NCBI GenBank assembly: GCA_016196515.1 | Contig: JACPXN010000050.1 | Span: 1 to 11,653, forward strand | Direction: 5' to 3' | Length of the DNA stretch: 11,653 nucleotides | DNA from: Candidatus Omnitrophota bacterium | Lineage (GTDB): Bacteria; Omnitrophota; Gorgyraeia; Zapsychrales; Fredricksoniimonadaceae | Part shown: one piece after another, positions 6,245 through 11,653 of the stretch | Layout of the letters: each line of letters starts with the position of its first letter | Numbering within the stretch: position 1 is the stretch's first letter | The notes under the pieces: generated by a model | Database searches by the model: none | The model's input: the letters and a program-made list of their open reading frames with translations, nothing else | What the model was told of the DNA's origin: nothing | Program-made: the position numbers and the translations under genes

Positions 6245-7762
6245 TTAAAACCACGACGTTACCAGCGGCTTGCCTCCCGGCGTCTGGTCGGTGGTGACCG
6301 TTTTTATCTGTGTATATTCATGCAGCCCTTCTTGACCCAATTCCCGTCCGAAACCGCTTTGTTTATACCCGCCGAACGGTACGGCATTGTCGAAAGCGCC
6401 ATAGGTATTGATCCACACCGTGCCACAGCGCAAACGTTTGGCAACACCATTGGCCTTGACCAAATCCTGCGTCCATACCATGGCCGCGAGACCATACTTA
6501 GTTTCATTGGCCAAATGAACGGCCTCATCAACGGACGTAAAAGGCATCACGCACAACACCGGACCAAAAATTTCTTCCTGCGCAATGGTCATATGATTAC
6601 GGACGTTGATCAAGATCGTGGGTTCAATGTAGGCGCCCTTGGGATTTGTGTGCGCCGGAATTTTGCCGCCGCACGCTAATTTCGCCCCCTCTTTTTTACC
6701 CTGCTCGATCAAACGCAAAACAGCATCGCGATGGGCCGTATTGACCAAAGGACCGAACTCGGTCTCAAAGCTGTCCGCCGGGCCTATATTTAATGTTTGG
6801 GCCCGTTTCACCAGCTGTTCGACAAATGTCTTATAAATTTTATCTTCCACCAAAAGCCGCGACCCGGCCGTGCACATCTGCCCCTGATTCATGAAAATGG
6901 ATGCCAAAGCCCCGCCCACCGCCGCTTCCATATTGCAATCGGCAAAAACAATGTTGGGAGATTTACCGCCTAATTCCAGCGTCAATTTTTTGATGCTTTT
7001 GGCGGCCTGGGCCATGACCTCTTTTCCGGTTTCTGTTGAGCCGGTAAAAGATATCATATCCACCTGAGGATGGGAAACCAGATCACGGCCGGCCTGGGCA
7101 CGTGAAGAACTGATGATGTTCAAAACACCTTTGGGTAATCCCACCTGGGCAATGATTTTGGCCAAGGCCATCACCGCGGCGCAGGCTGTTGGCGATGGTT
7201 TTAAAACAACGGTGTTGCCGGCCAGTAAAGCCACAGCGATCTTCCACGCGGCCATGATCAAAGGATAATTCCAGGGAATAATGGCCGCAACAACACCGAC
7301 AGGTTCTCGGCTGATAAGACACAGGCCTGCCTGTCCGGCAGGCAGGTGCGGGGACGGTATCTCCATGGTCTCGTTATTGAACGGGGTCGCGAAATTGCCG
7401 AAATGTTCGAACGTATCCGCACATGCCGGGACATCAATGAACGTCGCGTGCTTGATGGTCTTGCCGGTTGACCGGCATTCCAGGTCTGCCAGTTCCTTGG
7501 CATTCTCCCGGATCAGTCCGGCAATGCGCAATAAAAATTTCCCCCGCTCGACCGTGGCCATTTGCGGCCAGCGGCCGTGGTCAAAAGCCAGGCGGGCGGC
7601 GTTGACAGCGATCTCGACGTCCACGGCATCGGCGTCCGCCAAACGCGCGAACACCTCGCCGTTGGAAGGATTGACACAATCGAAATATTGACCGCTCAAC
7701 GAAGGCGCTATTTTTCCTTCCATAAAGAGGTCAAAATCCTGTTTTTGAATATTTGTGATCAT
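6245..7762 (-). CDS. aldehyde dehydrogenase, NAD(P)-dependent (505 aa)
   Basis: A full-length member of the ALDH superfamily, which oxidises an aldehyde to the acid with NAD(P)+ in the cytoplasm. Visible are IIPWNYPL (161-168) with the active-site Asn166, VVLKPSPTA (185-193) for cofactor binding, SFTGSTETGK (238-247), LELGGKSPN (262-270) with Glu263, and GQMCTAGSR (294-302) with the catalytic Cys297. The ending EYTQIKTV is typical of betaine-aldehyde-type members. Residues 140-146 (LPAGQAG) are encoded by a 21-bp palindrome absent from normal family members; they sit just before REPVGVVAAI, at the surface of the N-terminal domain. The ATG directly follows the aldolase stop. The obvious candidate substrate is the aldehyde released by that aldolase (acetaldehyde or methylthioacetaldehyde if the salvage reading is right). 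A fatty or polyketide aldehyde is the alternative. Confidence 0.92.
   Translation of the reverse strand: MITNIQKQDFDLFMEGKIAPSLSGQYFDCVNPSNGEVFARLADADAVDVEIAVNAARLAFDHGRWPQMATVERGKFLLRIAGLIRENAKELADLECRSTGKTIKHATFIDVPACADTFEHFGNFATPFNNETMEIPSPHLPAGQAGLCLISREPVGVVAAIIPWNYPLIMAAWKIAVALLAGNTVVLKPSPTACAAVMALAKIIAQVGLPKGVLNIISSSRAQAGRDLVSHPQVDMISFTGSTETGKEVMAQAAKSIKKLTLELGGKSPNIVFADCNMEAAVGGALASIFMNQGQMCTAGSRLLVEDKIYKTFVEQLVKRAQTLNIGPADSFETEFGPLVNTAHRDAVLRLIEQGKKEGAKLACGGKIPAHTNPKGAYIEPTILINVRNHMTIAQEEIFGPVLCVMPFTSVDEAVHLANETKYGLAAMVWTQDLVKANGVAKRLRCGTVWINTYGAFDNAVPFGGYKQSGFGRELGQEGLHEYTQIKTVTTDQTPGGKPLVTSWF
7326..7346. repeat. 21-bp palindromic insert in the aldehyde dehydrogenase gene
   Basis: CCTGCCTG (7326-7333) and CAGGCAGG (7339-7346) are perfect inverted repeats around a five-base centre. 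It shares both arms with the 20-bp palindromes at 76-95 and 447-466. It adds seven codons, read as LPAGQAG, with no frame change. Confidence 0.8.
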
Positions 7763-8842
7763 TTATTCAACCGGGACCTTGGTCCATAATTGAAAAATGC
7801 GGCTGCAAGGCGCATACCATTTGGAAATGCGCGCGAAATCACCCTTCAAATGCATCTTCTTCTGCGTCGTGGCCACGAACGGGTCTATCTGCCGGCTGAA
7901 CACCGCGCGCCACACCGCCTCCGGCGCGTTGATGACAAATTCAGCTTCAGCGTCCTGCGCGACCTGCGTGATACGGCCGTTCTCGAATGTGAACCGGTGG
8001 GCCTGCCCCGTCTCATCCAAAATGACCGCCAGAGCCATGTTCATCGCGGTCTTGCCGCCCAGTTCCTGCATCTGCGCGTCGGCATTGACCAAACGCACGA
8101 TCTCTTCAATTTGTTCTTTAGAAAAAAGTTTGTATTTTTTATTTTTGTCACCCCCGAATGACGACCTGCACCGCAGGTCGTCTGCTATCGGGGGTCCGGA
8201 AATAGACGTGTCTGGATTCCCGACAAAAGTCACCACCTTTGGCGGGATCCCGTCCGTAGGCGGGACATTCGGGAATGACATTTTTTTATAATGAACATTG
8301 ACCAGATCCATCTTCACTTGCTCTTCCAATTCCTGAATAAGAACAAAAGCATTGAACAGATCATCCCCCACCGCCACAACGCCATGATTTTTGAGGACAA
8401 CGATATTATTCATTTTAAGCGCGTCCACCACGGGCGCGGGATCGGTGACCGATGGGGTTGTTTGGGCAACAGCTTTCACTTCGCCCAAATAAAATCGCGC
8501 TTCAAATGTTTTAGGCGTGAAACGATCATTGGACAAAAAGAAACCATTGGTATAGGTCGTATGCGTATGCAGGACGCATTGGACCTTCGGCAGCGCCTTA
8601 TAAACAGCCGTGTGCATCAGCCGCTCGGTGGAAGCCATGCCTTTCCCAACGACCTCGCCTTTGAGGTCCATCGTGAGAATATCTTTGTCGGTCAAATATC
8701 CCAGACATGTGCCCGTGGCCGTTATCAAAACGGTATGGGCATCCAGGCGCTGGGAAATGTTACCGTTAAAACCAAACACCAGCCCCTTGTCCCAGAGGAG
8801 TTTGCCGGTTGCGATGATCTTATGTTTTAATTGTTTGTTCAT
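7763..8842 (-). CDS. class II aldolase fused to an SCP2-like domain (359 aa)
   Basis: Residues 1-185 form a class II aldolase/adducin domain, the zinc-dependent group that includes fuculose-1-phosphate aldolase and MtnB. Visible are FGFNGNIS (23-30), catalytic-type Glu73 in STERLMH, zinc ligands His92 and His94 in LHTHT, and His153 in KNHG. Such enzymes cleave ketose-1-phosphates to DHAP plus an aldehyde, or dehydrate them. Residues about 240-355 resemble the SCP2 sterol/lipid carrier fold: a RFTFENGRIT strand pair, a DAEAEFVINAPEAVWRAVF helix, and KKMHLKGDFA. I do not know this fusion as a standard architecture. Residues 188-232 are encoded by a 135-bp inverted-repeat element sitting exactly in the linker. 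The ATG at 8842 is chosen because it overlaps the upstream stop (ATGA) and gives the family's usual N-terminus; an ATG at 8866 would add eight residues. The next gene's ATG directly follows the TAA stop. Confidence 0.8.
   Translation of the reverse strand: MNKQLKHKIIATGKLLWDKGLVFGFNGNISQRLDAHTVLITATGTCLGYLTDKDILTMDLKGEVVGKGMASTERLMHTAVYKALPKVQCVLHTHTTYTNGFFLSNDRFTPKTFEARFYLGEVKAVAQTTPSVTDPAPVVDALKMNNIVVLKNHGVVAVGDDLFNAFVLIQELEEQVKMDLVNVHYKKMSFPNVPPTDGIPPKVVTFVGNPDTSISGPPIADDLRCRSSFGGDKNKKYKLFSKEQIEEIVRLVNADAQMQELGGKTAMNMALAVILDETGQAHRFTFENGRITQVAQDAEAEFVINAPEAVWRAVFSRQIDPFVATTQKKMHLKGDFARISKWYAPCSRIFQLWTKVPVE
8146..8280. repeat. 135-bp inverted-repeat (MITE-like) element inside the aldolase gene
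   Basis: On the plus strand the element begins TGTCACCCCCGAATG and ends CATTCGGGAATGACA. The ends are inverted repeats matching at 13 of 15 positions. Inside are two hairpins. In the first, CCCCCGA (8151-8157) pairs with TCGGGGG (8188-8194) around ACGACCTGC-ACC-GCAGGTCGT (8161-8181). In the second, ATTCCCG (8216-8222) pairs with CGGGAAT (8270-8276) around CGGGATCCCG (8243-8252). The flanks are T-rich on both sides, so any target duplication is unreadable. The length is exactly 45 codons with no stop in the aldolase frame. No transposase is encoded. It resembles dispersed palindromic repeats I recall from candidate-phylum genomes; this needs a search to confirm. Confidence 0.75.
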
Positions 8843-9306
8843 TTTAGGTATTTTTTCGGAACCCATTCGACCAACGGCACATAGGTGTTTGTCCCCGATG
8901 GTGCCGTGGCCATACCCTTAAGACCTAACAGGTCCTTGGACGTTCCCAAAAAATGTTTTTTATGTTCCGCTTCCAATAAACGCACGGCAATATTGTGTTT
9001 CTTGGCCAGGACGGCCAGGATCAACGCCCCGGTATCACACAATGCGCCGGTTTTATCGGCGTATTGGCAGGCCAGGACCACTTCCTTGACCAAATTCTTA
9101 TAGAACAAATAGCCCGCCATGTTGTCGCAAATGATGATCGGCTGTCTCTTCTTGTCCAAAAAGAAACGGCTGTTGTGTTCTCCCGCCCTTAAAGATGGAC
9201 GGCCTTCACAAATGACAATGCCGTCTTTGGCTTTGATCTTGGCCAAAGAACCGTTGGTTAAAACACCCTGGATCAGGCAAATCGAATTCTTCTTAAAGTC
9301 CAGCAT
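8839..9306 (-). CDS. truncated, catalytically dead eIF2B/MtnA-like protein (155 aa)
   Basis: The protein aligns by eye with only the C-terminal domain of the isomerase encoded just upstream. EGRP (34-37) matches ETRP, IIICDNMAGYLF (57-68) matches ILVADNAAGALM, and ALILAVLAKKHNIAVRLL matches YQIAVLAKEFNIPLIVL. Both catalytic positions are lost: the THCN block reads IQGVLTNG, and the GSDR Asp aligns with Cys80 in ACQYADK. The helical N-terminal domain is missing entirely. The gene is intact, begins inside the end of the upstream gene (14-base overlap) and ends in an ATGA overlap with the aldolase, so it is probably translated. By analogy with eIF2B-type assemblies it could be a regulatory or structural partner of the active isomerase; this is inference. 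Alternatively it is a decaying duplicate. The unrelated-looking tail (about 117-155) contains GTNTYVPLVEWVPKKYLK. Confidence 0.75.
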   Translation of the reverse strand: MLDFKKNSICLIQGVLTNGSLAKIKAKDGIVICEGRPSLRAGEHNSRFFLDKKRQPIIICDNMAGYLFYKNLVKEVVLACQYADKTGALCDTGALILAVLAKKHNIAVRLLEAEHKKHFLGTSKDLLGLKGMATAPSGTNTYVPLVEWVPKKYLK

Positions 9307-10249
9307 GGATCGCTATCGCTTTCGTAATGTATTGATGAGGGACAACGTCAAAGCCCGGATAAAAACCGACGACGCCCGCCGGAAACAACCGTTTGCGCTC
9401 GTATTGAATGACTTCCATACCGGAGCGCTGTTCAATGGGCATGTCCTCACCTTCGGCCACGCCTTTGGACGGCTGGGTCAGCACGATCAACGGAATGTTA
9501 AATTCTTTGGCCAGCACAGCGATCTGGTAACTGCCGATCTTATTGGCAATGTCTCCGTTAGCCGCGGAACGGTCAGATCCAATGATAACTTTATTGACCA
9601 TGCCTTCCGCCATCAATGCGCCGGCCGCATTATCGGCAACTAAAATAACTTGCGCTTTGGCCTGGGTTAATTCCCAAATGGTCAACTTGGCGCCCTGCAT
9701 GTAAGGCCGGGTTTCCGTGGCATAGAATTTGATCTTTTTGCCTTGGGCCAAGGCCAGACTGGCAGCCATGGCCAGCTCGCCGCTGACATTGCAATGGGTC
9801 AAAATACGGTCCCCATCCTTCATGGACTCGGCAATTTGACGGACACGCTCCAGACGGCGGCCGCGGATGCCGGCCAAGAACCCTTCGACCGTCTTGGTAA
9901 CTGCCGTGCGCACGTCCGCCCCATTGGCTTTGGCCTTGTGGGCCACACCGACAATGATCCCCGTGACTTCCGCGAACGGGAACGTGGGTCGGGAATCGTT
10001 CAATTGCTCGGCGACCTTTTGCACATACGCTAATAAATCGCCTTTGTGTCCCAGTTCCAGCAAAAACGCGTTGAGCACCACCAAAAATTGTCCAAAAGCG
10101 CGGGTTTTCATGTCCCGGATAACAGCAAGGGCCCCCTTGACATTGCGCACAGGGATATACTTGATCTTCGACGGGACCAGGGTCTCGTCGAGGACATAAA
10201 GCGTGTTGCCTTTAATATGCGCCGGCCAAAATAACGGTGATTCAAACAT
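9293..10249 (-). CDS. MtnA/eIF2B-family sugar-1-phosphate isomerase (318 aa)
   Basis: This belongs to the fold shared by methylthioribose-1-phosphate isomerase (MtnA), ribose-1,5-bisphosphate isomerase and eIF2B regulatory subunits. Members with the Cys/Asp pair convert an aldose-1-phosphate to a ketose-1-phosphate. Visible motifs in order: THCNVSGELA (151-160) with the catalytic Cys153; ATETRPYMQGAKLT (177-190); ADNAAG (205-210); IIGSDRSAANGD (222-233) with the catalytic Asp226; then NKIGSYQIAVLAKEFNIP. The N-terminal part keeps LYVLDETLVP and an IRDM segment. The phosphate-binding stretch that in MtnA reads RGAPAIG is TRAFGQF here, so the exact substrate may differ. It starts one base after the phosphorylase stop (TAAGATG) and overlaps the next gene by 14 bases. 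The neighbours suggest it handles the phosphorylase product (5-deoxyribose-1-P or methylthioribose-1-P). Without the canonical N-terminal loop I give no gene symbol. Confidence 0.85.
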   Translation of the reverse strand: MFESPLFWPAHIKGNTLYVLDETLVPSKIKYIPVRNVKGALAVIRDMKTRAFGQFLVVLNAFLLELGHKGDLLAYVQKVAEQLNDSRPTFPFAEVTGIIVGVAHKAKANGADVRTAVTKTVEGFLAGIRGRRLERVRQIAESMKDGDRILTHCNVSGELAMAASLALAQGKKIKFYATETRPYMQGAKLTIWELTQAKAQVILVADNAAGALMAEGMVNKVIIGSDRSAANGDIANKIGSYQIAVLAKEFNIPLIVLTQPSKGVAEGEDMPIEQRSGMEVIQYERKRLFPAGVVGFYPGFDVVPHQYITKAIAIHAGL

Positions 10250-10250
10250 C

Positions 10251-11018
10251 TTATTTTAATTCCTTTTGTTTGATCAAATTAAACGCAATGTTGATCAGCG
10301 CGCCTTCAGCCATGTAATAATCCGCGTTCATGAAACCCATTTCACCGGTGATCAGGTTATCGCTGACCGCCAAAATGGACACGGCCGGGATCTTATACAA
10401 CTGGGCCAATGTCAAAAATACGGAACTGACCATGTCCACGGCAATGCAGTCCCGGTCAATGGCCTTATTCACGTGTTCCTTCGTTTCACGCAAAATAGCG
10501 TCGGTGGACCAGACCTTGCCCTCATGAACGGCCAATCCACAGGCCTTGGCCGCGGCGACCAACTGGGCGTTAAGAGCCACGTCGGGCAAGGTCACAAACG
10601 CGTCATCCACATAATACGGGGACACCCCGTCCCCGCGCACGCAGCCCGTGACCACGATCAGGTCGCCGACCTTGATCGCGCTGGACAAGGCCCCGCAGCT
10701 GCCGATGCGGATCAAACAGCCCGTTTGGCCGTTGCATAAGATCTCCGTCGTAATGGCCGTGTCCGCGGCAAAACGCCCGCCATTGATGGTGGTCACCTTG
10801 ACGTCCTCATAAGTCCCCGTGAACATGGTGTATTCCATGAACGCGAATTTCTTGACGGGATTTTTCAATTTTTTCATGACACTTTCCATGCGCTCGCGGG
10901 GACCCGGCACAATGGCGTATTTGCCGAAATCCACCGGCAATAACTGCACCATCCCCATCAGGTCCTTGCCGGCCAAATGCACGTCCCGGCTCATTCTTTC
11001 TTTTTCTAAGATGGACAT
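10251..11018 (-). CDS. nucleoside phosphorylase, PNP/UDP family (255 aa)
   Basis: Family members split a nucleoside with phosphate into a free base and (deoxy)ribose-1-phosphate in the cytoplasm. Visible motifs are VPGPRER (37-43), the phosphate-loop-like IRIGSCGAL (103-111), GDLIVVTGCVRGDG, and AVSDNL (217-222) whose Asp220 matches the base-protonating Asp of the family. The usual Met-Glu pair that holds the ribose hydroxyls reads Met196-Val197 here, in AVDMVSSVF. The Val codon is GTC, two changes away from a Glu codon. The ATG at 11018 is chosen because AGGAG sits 5 bases upstream; an upstream ATG at 11072 would add residues that belong to the ligase remnant. It is followed after one base by the isomerase gene. 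With that isomerase, a class II aldolase and an aldehyde dehydrogenase downstream, 5'-deoxyadenosine or methylthioadenosine is a plausible substrate, but uridine or another nucleoside cannot be excluded. Confidence 0.85.
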   Translation of the reverse strand: MSILEKERMSRDVHLAGKDLMGMVQLLPVDFGKYAIVPGPRERMESVMKKLKNPVKKFAFMEYTMFTGTYEDVKVTTINGGRFAADTAITTEILCNGQTGCLIRIGSCGALSSAIKVGDLIVVTGCVRGDGVSPYYVDDAFVTLPDVALNAQLVAAAKACGLAVHEGKVWSTDAILRETKEHVNKAIDRDCIAVDMVSSVFLTLAQLYKIPAVSILAVSDNLITGEMGFMNADYYMAEGALINIAFNLIKQKELK

Positions 11019-11022
11019 ACGA

Positions 11023-11027
11023 TCTCC
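11023..11027 (-). promoter_or_regulatory. ribosome binding site for the nucleoside phosphorylase
   Basis: Minus-strand TTAGGAGATCGTATG places AGGAG five bases before the ATG at 11018. It decides the start codon and shows that the true phosphorylase start lies downstream of where the ligase frame runs through. Confidence 0.7.
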
Positions 11028-11028
11028 T

Positions 11029-11653
11029 AACGGTCTGCGGCACCTTGAAATTCGCCAAATGTTCGCGGGCAAAATGACGCACGTCCTGCGGTGTCAACGC
11101 AACACCGGCTTTGAGCACGATGAATGCCTTGAGTGCCTCGCCTTTGAGGGCATCGGATGTTCCTATGACAGCCGCCTCCAGAATTCCGTCGTGCTTGCAT
11201 AGAGCGCTTTCCACTTCCGGCGCGTAGACGATCTGCCCCGCCACCTTGATCATTTCTTTCTTGCGCCCGACGATATACAAAAAACCCTGCGGATCGAAAC
11301 GTCCCAGGTCACCGGTATGAAACCACCCATTGCGTTTGGCTAAGCCCGTGCTTTCAGGATCTTTGTAATATTCCTGCATGACCACCCAGCCGCGGATGAC
11401 GATCTCGCCGATACACTTTCAATGTTCGGGGCATCCAAAGGCGTGACCGTATTCGGCGGGCATGTTTCGGTCATGCCCCAGCCGTTCAAAAGTTTGGCAT
11501 TGGGACAATATTGATGGAAACGTTCCAGGACATCCGGCGAAGAGGGTGCGCCGAAAACCACCACCCAACGCAGGGATGAAAGGTCGAATTGTTCGATATG
11601 CTTTAAGGTCAGCAATGCCGTGTACATCGGCGGGACAATGTGAAAACACGTGA
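11029..11653 (-). pseudogene. acyl-CoA synthetase/AMP-dependent ligase, broken (5' end beyond window)
   Basis: Two reading frames together encode the C-terminal half of an ANL-superfamily adenylating enzyme. This family activates a carboxylic acid as acyl-AMP and passes it to CoA or a carrier protein. The first frame (window edge to about 11413) holds a GAP-x-S segment and WGMTET, the family's YGxTE adenylate-binding motif. The second frame (about 11412 to 11029) holds GEIVIRG, the hinge region TGDLGRFDPQGFLYIVGRKKEMIKVAG-like block and YAPEVES. At 11412/11413 the text jumps from NIESV straight to IGEIVIRG. Roughly 25 to 30 residues usually lie between these blocks, so a deletion that also shifts the frame is likely. 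The end is damaged too: after NFKVPQTV the frame runs into the ribosome binding site and body of the next gene. The C-terminal segment with the catalytic PKxxxGK lysine is absent. It could be a decayed operon leader or an assembly artefact, but family membership is clear. Confidence 0.75.

Noticed and set aside
8146..8280. Insertion sequence with its own transposase
   Set aside because: The 135-bp element has inverted ends but no room for a transposase and no frame other than the host gene's; it is at most non-autonomous.
8291..8830. 179-codon open frame on the plus strand
   Set aside because: Fully antisense to the conserved aldolase domain with no family motifs; treated as a shadow.
10807..11028. 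C-terminal extension of the ligase frame overlapping the phosphorylase gene
   Set aside because: The residues after VPQTV are Arg/Lys/Gly-rich, out of frame with the phosphorylase and unlike any ligase C-terminus; this is read-through after the break.

Overview
All genes in this window lie on the minus strand, packed head to tail with overlaps or gaps of a few bases (ATGA, TAATG and TAAATG junctions). It therefore looks like the distal part of one long operon whose start lies beyond base 11653. The sequence shows an anaerobe-style enzyme set: a B12-dependent radical SAM enzyme and no obvious oxygenases. Short GC-rich palindromes recur both between and inside genes, encoding peptides such as LPAGQAG. 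From memory, such palindromes are common in uncultivated candidate-phylum bacteria, Omnitrophota being my first guess. That assignment is inference, not something the window proves.

Layout in the direction of transcription (high to low coordinate): a damaged acyl-CoA/AMP ligase (11653 to about 11029); a nucleoside phosphorylase; an MtnA/eIF2B-family sugar-phosphate isomerase; a short, catalytically dead relative of it; a class II aldolase fused to an SCP2-like domain; an aldehyde dehydrogenase; a B12-binding radical SAM protein; a small protein resembling the PCP_red domain; a ketopantoate-reductase-like protein; an NTF2/SnoaL-like protein; a ketosynthase with intact Cys-His-His (KS-alpha); a second ketosynthase that has lost all three (KS-beta/chain-length-factor-like); and an acyl carrier protein with a Cys/His-rich tail. 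The last 128 bases hold no gene, only palindromes and a dyad.

Two modules can be read. The downstream module (KS-alpha, KS-beta, ACP, NTF2-like, reductase) resembles the core of a type II polyketide or unusual fatty-acid pathway. The upstream module (phosphorylase, isomerase, aldolase, aldehyde dehydrogenase) has the enzyme order of the 5'-deoxyadenosine/methylthioadenosine salvage route that yields DHAP and an aldehyde (the DHAP shunt). The radical SAM gene between them would generate 5'-deoxyadenosine or S-adenosylhomocysteine. The best overall guess is a biosynthetic operon for an unidentified acyl or polyketide product, with a by-product salvage or precursor-supply branch built in.

At least four coding sequences carry palindromic inserts; in three the length can be delimited and is a multiple of three (45, 15 and 7 codons). 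The two intergenic copies are 20 bp. This points to a family of small palindromic elements that seeds new peptide segments into proteins.
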